NCBI RefSeq assembly: GCF_040958695.1
Contig: NZ_CP162599.1
Location: forward strand, 654,001 to 718,000
Source: Ornithinibacillus sp. 4-3
Lineage (GTDB): Bacteria > Bacillota > Bacilli > Bacillales > Amphibacillaceae
Direction: 5' to 3'
Length of the DNA stretch: 64,000 nucleotides
Shown piece by piece: positions 37,505-46,893 of this stretch (its first letter is position 1; each line of letters starts with the position of its first letter). The notes under the pieces are model-generated. The model was not told where the DNA came from. It saw nothing but the letters and a program-made list of their open reading frames with translations, and searched no databases. The position numbers and the translations under genes are program-made.

Positions 37505-37944
37505 GTATAAGATTTTAAATGAATGAAGAGTGACCATTACATCAAAACACGTAGAAATGTATAGAAGCACCTAGCATTGGAAGCAGTTTTTAACCTTTGT
37601 TCAGTGAAGAGATTCTATACTTCATACTAGAAATTGATAAGCATGCTTGTTTTTCCATCTTTTTAAGTAGATGCGCAAGTTTTTTCTGAACGAAGGTAAA
37701 ACTTTCGGCGAATGTCACAGAATTATTAAGCATCTTTTTCGAGGTGAAGTTGAAAAAACGAACATAATTTATAATTGATTAATTTTTTGAGTGAAACTTG
37801 ATTTCAAATAGTCGGAATTATCACTCTAATAAGAACCTGTGTTTAACAGGATAATGAAATTTATTCCAACTCAAATAAACTTAGCTTGGTAAAATACTAA
37901 CAAATATTGCTCTCAACAATTAAAGGAGTTGGAGATGAATTATA
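37505..37944. other. Non-coding stretch with degenerate inverted repeat
   Basis: I see no gene. GTTTTTAACCTTTGTTCAG (37586-37604) is mirrored imperfectly by CTGAACGAAGGTAAAAC (37686-37702), about 80 bp apart, which could be the ends of a decayed small element. The last 60 bp carry the leader of the MFS gene. Confidence 0.35.
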
Positions 37945-39386
37945 ATGTCTAACAATCAAAGCCAAGTGAAAATTGTACCATTAATGATATCCTTACTCAT
38001 TTGTGGATTTATGGGGATGTTTAGTCAAACAGCTCTTAATATTGCCCTGCATCATTTAATGATAGAATTTGAGGTTTCTGCTGCTACTGTACAGTGGCTG
38101 ACAACTAGTTATCTACTTGTATTAGGTACTCTGATTCCTATTTCAGGTTTATTGATAAAACGTTTTAAAACAAGGAAAATTTTTACTATTGCTATACTTT
38201 TTTCCGTTACTGGTTTAGTGCTTGCGGCCAATTCTCCCAATTTTTATGTACTTTTACTTGGTCGAATTATTCAAGCATGTGGTACAGGTTTAGCTACACC
38301 GCTTTTATTTAATACTCTTTTAGTTATTTTTCCACCACATAGACGTGGGGTTGCGATGGGTATGGTTAGCTTAGTGATGATGTTTGCTCCTGCAACTGGT
38401 CCAGCCATTTCGGGATTTATTGTCGAATATTTAAACTGGCATTGGGTATTTTGGATACCTATTCCATTTTTATTACTGTCATTATGTTTAGGGTTAGTTT
38501 ACATAATTGATCTTTCTGTTGAAAAGAAACCAGCTATTGATTTTATTTCCATTATGTTATCAACTCTAGGATTTAGTGGTCTTGTAATGGGATTCAGTTT
38601 AGCGGGAGAAGAACAATTCGGATGGTCTAGTTTGCCAGTTTTCTTCTCACTACTCATAGGAGTAATTTCCATAATATTGTTTGGTAGACGTCAATTAAAA
38701 CTGGAAGAACCAATTCTTAACATTCGCATTTTTAAGCATCCGATGTTTATGATGGGCATAGGCTTAACGGTTTTGAGTAACTTTATCATCTTCTCAAGTA
38801 ATTTATTACTCCCTATGTATATCCAAGGTGGATTAAGTTTGTCGTCTCTGATGCAGGATTACTATTGCTGCCTGGCGGAATTATTAATGGAATTATGGCG
38901 CTTGTAACGGGATATTTATTTGATAGATTTGGTCCTAGATGGGTCGTAATACCGGGTTTTGCTTTTGGTACTATTTCAGTAATAGTATTTTCGCAAATAT
39001 CTACAACTACTTATGGGTTAACGATAATCATTTTTTATACTTTGTTAATGGTAGGGATGTCCATGATTACCACACCATCACAAACCAATGGATTAAATCA
39101 ATTAGAACAAAGTAATTACCCTGATGGGACAGCAATTATAAATACTACTATTCAAACCTCTGGTGCAATTGGAACAGCAATTGCTGTAAGTATACTGAAT
39201 AGAAGCCAAAATACTTTTTTATCTCAAGTGAATAACTCTAGTAATGCTGAGGTAGAGTCTCTAGTTTATGGGATTCAGCATGCTTATACTTTTGCTGTCG
39301 TCGTAGCTATCATAGGCCTGATATGCTCTTTATTTATTAAGCGTGTGCTTACTACTGGATTGACACTAAATAAAATTTCTAGATAG
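37945..39386 (+). pseudogene. MFS drug exporter (DHA2/EmrB type) with frameshift
   Basis: Two frames join into one transporter of about 480 residues. The first (37945-38907) carries the DHA2 motifs LTTSYLLVLGTLIPISG and GRIIQACGTGLATPL through helix 9 or so. It shifts near 38840-38855, after PMYIQGGLSLSSL. The other frame continues as DAGLLLLPGGIINGIMALVTGYLFDRFGPR to 39386 (about 14 helices in all). One missing base explains the break. Unless it is a sequencing error the gene is inactive. Confidence 0.75.
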
Positions 39387-39442
39387 TTCATAGTAGAATA
39401 TTTTAAGTTCTTAAAGAAGTTTATAAAAGGAGAGAGATTCTT

Positions 39443-39544
39443 TTGACATTATTATTAAAAAATGTGCGTTTAGAAACAGGATATTTATATGATCAATTGT
39501 TTATCATAGCTACAGAAACAAAATACTTTGATATCTTGATTTAG
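39443..39544 (+). pseudogene. N-terminal fragment of an amidohydrolase
   Basis: A TTG-started frame of 33 codons has AAAGGAGAG upstream and begins LLLKNVRLETGYLYDQ, ending ETKYFDILI and then a stop. This resembles the first beta-strands of cytosine-deaminase or dihydroorotase-like amidohydrolases, with the rest of the enzyme deleted. The next frame is an unrelated transporter fragment. The assignment rests on a short match. Confidence 0.4.
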
Positions 39545-39546
39545 CT

Positions 39547-39762
39547 TTGAATCCTAAGCAGGCTCAAATGGTTTTATCATTTAGTGCCTCAGCTCTTTAT
39601 ATTGGAATTGGATTAGGAGCATTTGTGGGGGGAGGCGTTATAAGTATAAGTTCAGTAAATGATGTGGGAATAGGAAGCAGTATATTAGTTTTGATTGCAT
39701 TAGTATTATTTACTTTTGTTAATAGAGCAGCTAATAAGAAAGTAAAATATATAATGAAATAA
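39547..39762 (+). pseudogene. C-terminal fragment of an MFS transporter
   Basis: The 71-codon fragment holds two hydrophobic helices (SASALYIGIGLGAFVGGGVISI; GIGSSILVLIALVLFTFV) typical of the last segments of DHA1 transporters. It has no ribosome site and no N-terminal part. It begins three bases after the truncated amidohydrolase, so a deletion seems to have fused two gene ends. Confidence 0.5.
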
Positions 39763-39904
39763 GAGCCAGTTATAAATGCTTCACCCTTATTTTAAGGAAA
39801 TATACTATAACTTAATTTGAAATGGAAATGTCTATTGAACAGCATTTGTTCTAAACTAAATTAGATAAAATAGATTAAAACATAATGTAGTCTTCTACCC
39901 AAAT

Positions 39905-39931
39905 CCCCTACCAATTCATTCCTGGTAGGGG
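39905..39931. terminator. Weak hairpin between convergent units
   Basis: CCCCTACCA (39905-39913) pairs with TGGTAGGGG (39923-39931). There is no strong T-run on either strand, so terminator activity is uncertain; it lies between the MFS fragment and the convergent ABC exporter operon. Confidence 0.4.
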
Positions 39932-39987
39932 TTTGGTGTGCGGATGCTAAAATAGCAACAATAGCGTAAAAGAATCAGATTGTAAAA

Positions 39988-41592
39988 TCAAGGTTTTGTC
40001 ATCACATCACGTCTCAGATAAGCAAGCATACCAAAATAGATGCAAACAACAGCAAATAGTAAATTAATACTCAGTGCTACAATAGATAAATTCTCTACTT
40101 GAATCGTATAATGTGAAAATGCGAAAGGAGATAACTGCATGATTTCCCAGCCAACAAGACCACTTTCCCAAGCGACTTCCAATAAACCAAAAAGTCCCCA
40201 TAGTCCCCAGCTAAGAGCAGTTATTTTTGGAAAGAAACCATATAACAAGCTAAATACTCCGATAAGTGTCCATACTGCTGGGATTTTAGAAATTCCCATC
40301 ATCAAAATTTGCCAAAATTCATTTCCCCAACTACCTGCAACAGAGCTATAAATAATGCCCCCAATGACTCCCATTAGAATAAGCAGAATTGCTGAGCCAC
40401 CTAATGCGATAAAGATAAAGCTAAACATATACGATTTTCTATTTACTTTTTTATCTAAGATAATTTCGTTACGTCCATCTAGCTCTTCTTTCTTCAATCC
40501 GTTCAATGCAAGCAAAGCATATAGCCCGATAAACAGTGCCATAATATAAATACCAATGCTGACAAACAGCAATCCGATTGGTATGCCTTCCATCCAATTA
40601 TCTCCTCCAATTTCCGCAAATAGGGAGCTGATTTGTCCTGAAATGGTAGGAGAAATAGCTACAAAAGCTCCTATATGAAGCGTGACAGCTACGATCCATC
40701 CTACAAACATTCCCTTATGAACCCTCCAAGATAATGTAAGAGGGTTTTTAAAAGAAGGAGCGGCCTCTGCAGGACCAGCTTGTACTCCGAAAATAGCACC
40801 ACCATTGTCTCTTTTAGTAGAAAGAAAGTAAGCGAGAATAATAGGGAGTAGTGCAATCACAAACAAGGGAATTAAACCAAAAGCGTTTTCATCTGCAAAA
40901 GGAGAAGTAATCCGAGTCCAAGAGATAGGGGAAAACCATTTTAGAAAAAGATTGCTTCCACCAAAGTTATTCAAAATATTGATGACTAAGCTTAATCCCA
41001 AAATAGTGATTCCTATATTCCGTGCAGCAGAGCTATTATTTCTTAGTTGGCAGGCTAATAATCCAATCCCTGTATAAAATACGCCTGCAAAGAATAATGT
41101 AACACCAAAAATGATAATCTGTTTAATGGAAGCTCCAAGGACCAGCATGGTAATACTCATGAAAACATTGGATAAAAAAACACCTAAAGTTACCACACAA
41201 GTTATCGCAGTTAAACTGGCATATCTGCCAAGTACCAAAGAATTAATAAGTTCAGTCCGTCCATTCTCCTCATCGGTTCTCGTGTGTCGAATAACTGTAA
41301 GAATTACGCTAACACCTAGCAATAAAGTAATGGGATTTATAGCTCTCCACAATGTGGCTCCAACAATATCCATAGACATAATTGGTCCATGTACCGCAGA
41401 TACTAAACTATCTTGATTTAATTCGGTGATTACAGAAGTTATTTCTAGATTGCTAGTCAGTGAGAGAAAAGAAAAAGCATGTCCAATTAACATAAATAAC
41501 GGTAACAATATCCAAATAGGAAGGAGAAAACGATCCCTTCTAAGATATAAAGAAATTAATGTTTTTGTTCCAGCGAAGCTTTTGTTAATCAA
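39988..41592 (-). CDS. ABC-2 type exporter permease (polyketide/antibiotic exporter-like)
   Basis: The 534-residue membrane protein has about twelve helices in two similar halves (an N-terminal block to residue 260 and a second from about 290), as in the TnrB2/tetronasin-type exporter permeases. A recognisable segment is the cytoplasmic RTDEENGRTELINSLVLGR. The start is TTG with GGAGGAAATTTAAG upstream, one base after the ATPase stop. With the ATPase and the divergent TetR regulator it forms a drug-efflux cassette. The substrate is unknown. Confidence 0.8.
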   Translation of the reverse strand: MINKSFAGTKTLISLYLRRDRFLLPIWILLPLFMLIGHAFSFLSLTSNLEITSVITELNQDSLVSAVHGPIMSMDIVGATLWRAINPITLLLGVSVILTVIRHTRTDEENGRTELINSLVLGRYASLTAITCVVTLGVFLSNVFMSITMLVLGASIKQIIIFGVTLFFAGVFYTGIGLLACQLRNNSSAARNIGITILGLSLVINILNNFGGSNLFLKWFSPISWTRITSPFADENAFGLIPLFVIALLPIILAYFLSTKRDNGGAIFGVQAGPAEAAPSFKNPLTLSWRVHKGMFVGWIVAVTLHIGAFVAISPTISGQISSLFAEIGGDNWMEGIPIGLLFVSIGIYIMALFIGLYALLALNGLKKEELDGRNEIILDKKVNRKSYMFSFIFIALGGSAILLILMGVIGGIIYSSVAGSWGNEFWQILMMGISKIPAVWTLIGVFSLLYGFFPKITALSWGLWGLFGLLEVAWESGLVGWEIMQLSPFAFSHYTIQVENLSIVALSINLLFAVVCIYFGMLAYLRRDVMTKP

Positions 41593-41593
41593 C

Positions 41594-42484
41594 TTAAATT
41601 TCCTCCTTCACATCATAATGACGCATAAATAAATCTTCTAAGCTAGGCGGTTCAGCAGTGAAAGATTGAATATTAACAGAGGACAACTTTTTCATAACAT
41701 GATTAATAGCAGAACCATCAATGGAAAAACGATACTGGTTATTGTTATAAGAAATATCATAAACACCTTCTATTTGGTCTAAATCCGGAATGATATCTTG
41801 TGTAGCTATACTGATAGTTGTTCTAGTGAGATGTCTTAATTCTTGAAGTGTTCCAGTTTCGACAATTGTTCCTTGTCTAATAATACTTACTCTGTCACAA
41901 AGAGCCTCCACTTCGGATAGGATATGGCTAGAAAGGAGAACGGTTTTTCCTTCAGATTTTATTTCAGCTACACATTCTTGAAAAGTAGCTTCCATCAATG
42001 GATCTAATCCAGAAGTTGGCTCATCAAATAAGTACAGGTCTACATCACATGAAAGAGCGGCAATCAAAGCAACCTTCTGCCGATTCCCTTTAGAATAAGT
42101 AGATGATTTTTTCTGCAAATCAAGCTGAAACTTCTTAATCAACTCGTTTCTCTTTTCTAAATTTTGCTTCCCTTGTAAACGTCCTAGAAAATCAATGATT
42201 TCTCCACCTGTTAGATCTGGCCATAAGCTTACATCTCCGGGCACATATACAAGATTTGCATGCAGAGTGACAGCATCTTTCCACGGATCTCCTCCTAATA
42301 AAGAGACAGTTCCAGAACTCTTCCGCAATAAACCTAATAGTATTCGAATAGTGGTTGATTTTCCAGCTCCATTCGGACCAATAAATCCATGAACTTCACC
42401 TTTTTTGACAGTGAGATTCACTTCTTTTAACGCCTTAAATGAACCAAATGATTTTGTTAAGTTGCGAGTTTCTATAATATTCAT
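41594..42484 (-). CDS. ABC exporter ATPase
   Basis: The 296-residue ATPase has Walker A GFIGPNGAGKSTTIRILLGLL, with the LLGGDPWKDAVTLH insertion typical of antibiotic exporters. It also has a somewhat altered signature, YSKGNRQKVALIAAL, Walker B LYLFDEPTSGLDPL and SSHILSEVEALCDR. The start is taken at 42484 because GAGGGG lies 8 bases upstream; a frame start at 42535 lacks a site. It leads the exporter operon, divergent from the TetR regulator. Confidence 0.85.
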   Translation of the reverse strand: MNIIETRNLTKSFGSFKALKEVNLTVKKGEVHGFIGPNGAGKSTTIRILLGLLRKSSGTVSLLGGDPWKDAVTLHANLVYVPGDVSLWPDLTGGEIIDFLGRLQGKQNLEKRNELIKKFQLDLQKKSSTYSKGNRQKVALIAALSCDVDLYLFDEPTSGLDPLMEATFQECVAEIKSEGKTVLLSSHILSEVEALCDRVSIIRQGTIVETGTLQELRHLTRTTISIATQDIIPDLDQIEGVYDISYNNNQYRFSIDGSAINHVMKKLSSVNIQSFTAEPPSLEDLFMRHYDVKEEI

Positions 42485-42635
42485 TTGAAAACCCCTCGTT
42501 ATATGTTTTGTAGTGAATAAGTTTATATTATACAAAACATTAGATTAGCCTTCCTTTTTTGTCAATTGTTTTATATAATTTTTATTTAATCACTCTAAAA
42601 TATTATTTATGATGATAAGCATGGAGGTAAATGGA

Positions 42636-43235
42636 ATGAATGGATATGAGCAAAGAACAATAAGTAAGCAAACAAAAATCAAAAAAGCTGCGTGCAAGCT
42701 TTTTAATGCATACGGAATTGAGAAGACTAGTGTTAGTGAAATAGCTAAAGAAGCACAAGTTTCACCAGCTAGTATATATAATTACTTTAAAACCAAAGAT
42801 GGCTTAATCAAAGAAGTGGCAAGCGATTTAATAGAAGATGCTTTAAGAGAAAAAGAGTTATTGTGGGAGAGTGATTTACCATTTAATGAGTTACTTGAAA
42901 AAGCGATGAAAAATCAGAATTTATTCTTGAATCCTGCTAACTTAAATTTATTAGAAAAATTTATTAAGGAAAGCGACGATGTGAATACCCTCGTAAAGAA
43001 AGTCTTTCATGAACGCTACCCTGCTTTATTAGAAACTTTTTTGGAAAAGGGGAGAAGAGAAGGGTATATCCATCGAAAAATATCTACGGAAGCAATGATG
43101 GTTTATCTTAAAATGTGTCAAAATATTATCAGTAATTCAGATGTGGTAAAAGCGAATAATCAAGCAGTGCTTAGTGAGCTTTATGAGTTGCTATTATATG
43201 GATTAATCGGTCAACCCCATGAAACTAAAAAATAG
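42636..43235 (+). CDS. TetR-family transcriptional regulator
   Basis: The 199-residue protein has a TetR helix-turn-helix (KAACKLFNAYGIEKTSVSEIAKEAQVSPASIYNYFKTKDGL) and an all-helical ligand domain. ATG 42636 has GGAGG 8 bp upstream; earlier ATGs in the frame overlap or precede that site. It is divergent from the ABC exporter and most likely represses it. A terminator follows at 43245. Confidence 0.87.
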   Translation: MNGYEQRTISKQTKIKKAACKLFNAYGIEKTSVSEIAKEAQVSPASIYNYFKTKDGLIKEVASDLIEDALREKELLWESDLPFNELLEKAMKNQNLFLNPANLNLLEKFIKESDDVNTLVKKVFHERYPALLETFLEKGRREGYIHRKISTEAMMVYLKMCQNIISNSDVVKANNQAVLSELYELLLYGLIGQPHETKK

Positions 43236-43244
43236 AAGTAAAAG

Positions 43245-43292
43245 AAAAAAGAGCTGAATCCCTTAAACAATAAAGGTTTTAGCTCTTTTTTC
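43245..43292 (+). terminator. Terminator of the TetR gene
   Basis: AAAAAAGAGCT pairs with AGCTCTTTTTT across an interrupted inner stem (CCTT/AAAGG), ending in a T-run. Confidence 0.8.
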
Positions 43293-43554
43293 TATGATCA
43301 TTGCATTTTTAATTTTAAATCTTGAGACAGCCCTTATTGTAACTAGTTTAGTAGTTTGTTTCGGTTCCTAATTAATATAAAAAACTTTTTATATCTTTAT
43401 CCACTACTAATTCTAATGTTTTTGTACCAAATTGTATATTATCTTATTTAAGACTAATCTATATTTTGCAAAATTTTACATACAGGTTTTTGATGCTTAA
43501 GAATGGGGTAAAGATACACCGCGATATTGTTGAATAAAAGTTGATTTTAGCTAA

Positions 43555-43600
43555 AAAACCACCACCTATTCATCTTTTAAAAAGAATAAGTGGTGGTTTT
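43555..43600. terminator. Orphan bidirectional terminator-like hairpin
   Basis: AAAACCACCACCTATTC (43555-43571) pairs with GAATAAGTGGTGGTTTT (43584-43600), 16 of 17 positions. No gene ends nearby, so it may mark a deleted gene at the left edge of the IS3 insertion. Confidence 0.5.
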
Positions 43601-43721
43601 AACAATGGTTTAGTATATCAATAAATATATTACCTAAGGAAGGTGTCAGTATGATGCTAGTATAGTTTCATGGACACAACTTAGTTAAGTCTTTAAAATT
43701 ATTACTAGGGGGTTGTGTCCA

Positions 43722-44000
43722 ATGGCAAATCACAAACATGGTAAACGTTACAATGATGATTTTAGGAAGATGGTTGTTGATTTATATCGTTCAGGTCAAT
43801 CAGTTAGGGAATTAAGCAGTGAATATGGCGTTTCAGAAGTAACTATTTATGCATGGATAAAAAAATTCAATCCAGTAGAGCTAGAAGATGGATCATCCGT
43901 AACACCAGATGATTACGCAAAGATGCAAAAAGAAATGCTTAAGTTACAACAGGAGAACGAAATATTAAAAAAAGCTATGGCCATATTCGCAAAAAAGTAA
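43722..44000 (+). CDS. IS3-family transposase OrfA
   Basis: The 92-residue helix-turn-helix protein (YNDDFRKMVVDLYRSGQSVRELSSEYGVSEVTIYAWIKKF) has a C-terminal leucine-zipper-like stretch (MQKEMLKLQQENEILKKAMAIFAKK). The ATG lies 9 bp after AGGGGG. Its last codons contain A AAA AAG (43991-43997), a standard slippery site for -1 frameshifting into orfB. Confidence 0.9.
   Translation: MANHKHGKRYNDDFRKMVVDLYRSGQSVRELSSEYGVSEVTIYAWIKKFNPVELEDGSSVTPDDYAKMQKEMLKLQQENEILKKAMAIFAKK
43991..43997 (+). promoter_or_regulatory. Programmed -1 frameshift site of the IS3 element
   Basis: A AAA AAG lies just before the orfA stop. In the -1 frame the codons continue without a stop (KKVTDNDITDFIEQERE) into OrfB, so the active transposase is probably an OrfAB fusion made by slippage here. 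Confidence 0.6.
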
Positions 44001-44059
44001 CCGACAACGATATTACGGATTTCATCGAGCAAGAAAGAGAATATTACCCTGTTCATACA

Positions 44060-44875
44060 TTGTGTGAAGTGCTTGGTGTTCCTAGGAGCACGTACTATCA
44101 ATCATTAACGTTTTCTATCTCAAAACAAGAACAGGAAAATCGACAACTAACAAAAGAAATCATCCGAATTTTTAACGACAGTAAACAACGTTATGGTGCA
44201 CCAAAAATCCACCATTTATTAGAGTTGGCCGGATATCATGTAAGTTTAAAACGTGTGCAACGCCTGATGAAAAAGGCAAATATCAGGTCCATCACAACGA
44301 AGAAATTCCGTCCGACACCGAGTAAAGAAAAGATAATAGAACGTGAGAATATTTTAGAGCGTGATTTTGAGACGAAAACAATCAATGAAAAATGGGTTGG
44401 AGATATTACTTATATCCACACGTTAAAGCAGGGTTGGTGCTATCTGGCAACTGTTTTGGATTTGCATTCAAGAAAGATTGTTGGCCATTCTTTTGGACGC
44501 ACAATGACAACGGAATTAATAAGCACCGCATTACGAAATGCATATGAAACCCAACAACCCTGTGAAGAACTTATCTTTCATTCAGACCTTGGTAGTCAAT
44601 ATACAAGCGATGAATTCGCATTTTTGATCACCGAATTTAACATAATGCATTCTTTTAGCTATAAAGGTAGCCCTTATGACAATGCTTGCATTGAATCGTT
44701 CCATGCCATTTTAAAAAAGGAAGAAGTCAATCATGTTCAGTATCTAGATGAATATTCAGCGAAAATAGCGTTATTTCAGTACATTGAAGGTTGGTATAAT
44801 CGCAAAAGAATTCATGGGAGTATAAATTATATGACACCACAAGAGGTAGAAAATATCTGCCGAAATATCAGCTGA
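44060..44875 (+). CDS. IS3-family transposase OrfB (DDE integrase)
   Basis: The 271-residue integrase core has the HTH_21 region and DDE residues in WVGDITYIHT, HSDLGSQYTS and YDNACIESFHAILKKE. It is intact. The open frame extends upstream to the orfA frameshift site, so the annotated start near 44060 (TTG) is only nominal and the functional product is likely the fusion with OrfA. Confidence 0.9.
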   Translation: MCEVLGVPRSTYYQSLTFSISKQEQENRQLTKEIIRIFNDSKQRYGAPKIHHLLELAGYHVSLKRVQRLMKKANIRSITTKKFRPTPSKEKIIERENILERDFETKTINEKWVGDITYIHTLKQGWCYLATVLDLHSRKIVGHSFGRTMTTELISTALRNAYETQQPCEELIFHSDLGSQYTSDEFAFLITEFNIMHSFSYKGSPYDNACIESFHAILKKEEVNHVQYLDEYSAKIALFQYIEGWYNRKRIHGSINYMTPQEVENICRNIS

Positions 44876-44953
44876 AAATATCATTAAAAACTTAAGCTAT
44901 TTGTGTCCAAGATATTGACATAGGTCCAGTATTAAGGATGAGTCATGGAATAA

Positions 44954-45187
44954 TTACTTTATGTCTTTGACTTCATCTTCTTCAACAATAGAAAGAATTT
45001 CATTCATATCTTCAATCTCAAATGCTTGTACAATTTTTTCTAGGTGTTCAAACTGGATGCGTTGTCTTTTTCCATTTGCTAATTCACTTAATGCAGCTAG
45101 GCGAATACCTGTTTTAATATGTAGCTGAGTAAGAGATATATTTCGATTATGCAATAGTTGATTAATTTGTAATTTTACTTTTTTCAT
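44954..45187 (-). CDS. Small XRE-family helix-turn-helix protein
   Basis: The 77-residue protein is almost wholly a Cro/C1-type helix-turn-helix (INQLLHNRNISLTQLHIKTGIRLAALSELANGKRQRIQFEHLEKIVQAF) with an acidic tail, like the YozG family. No partner gene is adjacent; the IS3 element lies just beyond its stop codon. The target is unknown. Confidence 0.8.
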   Translation of the reverse strand: MKKVKLQINQLLHNRNISLTQLHIKTGIRLAALSELANGKRQRIQFEHLEKIVQAFEIEDMNEILSIVEEDEVKDIK

Positions 45188-45414
45188 TTAAGTAGCACCT
45201 CATACGTTGACTTTACGATTAAGCGTACATTACAATGAGATGAATTAATTACGCATAAGCGTATAAGTGAATGTTAAAAAATGAAGAAATAAAAATGATT
45301 AATATTGTTGATGTAACCTTCTAGAAACCATTGTAATAGTGGTTATATCGGCTTGTGTTAAGTATTTATAGAATGACTGGTGCATTTCAGAAACTAAAGA
45401 ACAGGAGAAAAGAA

Positions 45415-45573
45415 TTGAAACCGAGAAAGGAATTATATCGTGAAATTAAATCTTTAAAAATTAGTCTGGTTCAGATCAGTAAGGAAAAGGGAATGAATCA
45501 TCCTCATACTATTCAAGCTAGCCAAAAATTAGATAGGTTAATTAATGAATATATGAACCTAACACAAAAATAA
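45415..45573 (+). CDS. Spo0E-family aspartyl-phosphate phosphatase
   Basis: The 52-residue protein has the Spo0E signature near its end (SQKLDRLINEYMNL) preceded by an amphipathic helix (YREIKSLKISLVQISKEKG). Spo0E-like proteins remove phosphate from Spo0A~P and delay sporulation. TTG 45415 is chosen because AGGAG lies 7 bp upstream; the frame is open back to 45355. A terminator follows at 45607. This is a marker for a spore-forming host. Confidence 0.8.
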   Translation: MKPRKELYREIKSLKISLVQISKEKGMNHPHTIQASQKLDRLINEYMNLTQK

Positions 45574-45606
45574 TAATACACATAAAAGAGTTTACAAGAA
45601 ATCAAT

Positions 45607-45641
45607 GAGCAATAGGTGCGTCCTGTTGCTCGTTTTTTTTT
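45607..45641 (+). terminator. Terminator of the Spo0E-like gene
   Basis: GAGCAA and AGG pair with CCT and TTGCTC (one T/G pair between) around TGCGT, followed by nine T. Confidence 0.9.
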
Positions 45642-45924
45642 CGGAAGTAGATAAGTGAAAATTTTAAAATGGGTTAGATTAAATTAATGCTCGACTATCT
45701 AAAAGGAAAAGTCGAACATAAAAGAGCTAATTAGATAGAAAATCAAATGAATTTTTTGGGTTTTGAATAAGAGGTTGATACAATCGTTTCATGTAATATC
45801 AAATATCATAAAAACTTATAAGACAACATACCTTTAATCAAGAATTTCCGTATATGAATGTATCCTATGGGACTATAACAGAGTATGTATAGGAAAAAAA
45901 TTTATTCATAAGGGGAGAGTTTAA
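45642..45924 (+). other. Non-coding leader of the PPP phosphatase gene
   Basis: I see no gene or strong hairpin. Short tracts such as TTGATA (45775-45780) could be part of a promoter, but no well-spaced -10 is present. GGGGAGAG at 45912-45919 is the ribosome site of the next gene. Confidence 0.4.
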
Positions 45925-46746
45925 ATGGCAATAATATATGCTGTTAGCGATATCCACGGAGATTATGAAGCTATGCTTGACACGCTAAGTCTAGTTGATT
46001 TAGATTCTGATAGAAATCATAAACTAATTTTTCTTGGTGATTATTTAGACAGAGGAAAAGATAGCTGTCGGGTACTTTACCATATAAAAAAATTAGAAGA
46101 ACAATATCCTAAACAGGTCATTAGTTTACTAGGGAATCACGAACAAATGTTTATGGAATGGTTCACTTTAAAGGATAGATTACAATGGCTTGCACAAGAA
46201 GCAAACTTTATTACTGTCAAAAGCTTTTTTTCTAGTGAACAGCTTAATGAAATACTTTTAAATATAGAAAGAAAAAAAGAATCCTATTCGGAAATTAGTC
46301 AATATATGGTGAAGGAAATAAGAAAATCTCATTCAGAGCTTTTAGATTGGCTTGCTAACAAAGAAAAAGAACCATTATTTTATGAAACAGATAATCAAAT
46401 ATATGTGCATGCGGGCATTTGTGAAACAGATGAATCTTTATGGAAGCATGCAACAGATCCTTATGACTTTACATGGAAATATCCACCTGAAACGGGCGTG
46501 TTTTATAAAGATATTATTGCAGGCCATACTTCAACAGTGGTTGTGTCGAATGATAACAATTATCTAGGAAAAGTATATTGGGATAAGGAGAGTCATTTCT
46601 TTATTGATGGGGAAACAACAAAAAGTAACATAGTGCCTTTATTAAAGTTTGATACTTGTACAGGGATATATTCTAGTTACGAGAAACAAATGGACGGTTC
46701 GTGGTCAGAATATCAAATAACTAAGAAGGTACCTTATAATCTATAG
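45925..46746 (+). CDS. PPP-family metallophosphatase
   Basis: The 273-residue protein has the full PPP/bis(5'-nucleosyl)-tetraphosphatase signature: SDIHGDY (8-14), LGDYLDRGKDS, LLGNHEQM, VHAGI and GHTST. It could be a protein Ser/Thr phosphatase or a dinucleotide hydrolase; sequence alone does not separate these. It stands alone, with convergent transcription from the sensor kinase and a hairpin between at 46809. Confidence 0.85.
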   Translation: MAIIYAVSDIHGDYEAMLDTLSLVDLDSDRNHKLIFLGDYLDRGKDSCRVLYHIKKLEEQYPKQVISLLGNHEQMFMEWFTLKDRLQWLAQEANFITVKSFFSSEQLNEILLNIERKKESYSEISQYMVKEIRKSHSELLDWLANKEKEPLFYETDNQIYVHAGICETDESLWKHATDPYDFTWKYPPETGVFYKDIIAGHTSTVVVSNDNNYLGKVYWDKESHFFIDGETTKSNIVPLLKFDTCTGIYSSYEKQMDGSWSEYQITKKVPYNL

Positions 46747-46808
46747 AAGAAAAGTCATATATTCTATTGTACTTAATAACATTCATCAACAAAACAATAC
46801 AAAATATT

Positions 46809-46857
46809 GATGCGAAGCCCTAAAGTAGACCAAAATCTAATCCTAGGGGTTCGCATC
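46809..46857. terminator. Hairpin between phosphatase and sensor kinase genes
   Basis: GATGCGAA and CCCTA (46809-46822) pair with TAGGG and TTCGCATC (46844-46857) with one G/G mismatch. It lies between convergent genes and resembles the hairpin at 56248-56296 (both start ATGCGA). Confidence 0.6.
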
Positions 46858-46893
46858 ATGTAAAACATAATCTATTCAATTTCTACTTCTTTC

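Larger units (their letters stand above)
43671..44909 (+). mobile_element. IS3-family insertion sequence
   Basis: The ends are TGGACACAA (43671) and TTGTGTCCA (to 44909), about 1.24 kb, containing orfA and orfB. Flanking bases (TCA and AGA) give no clear target duplication. The 15 bp just before the left end (CTAGTATAGTTTCAT) recur at 50369 and 53066, so these three places share a history. Confidence 0.85.
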
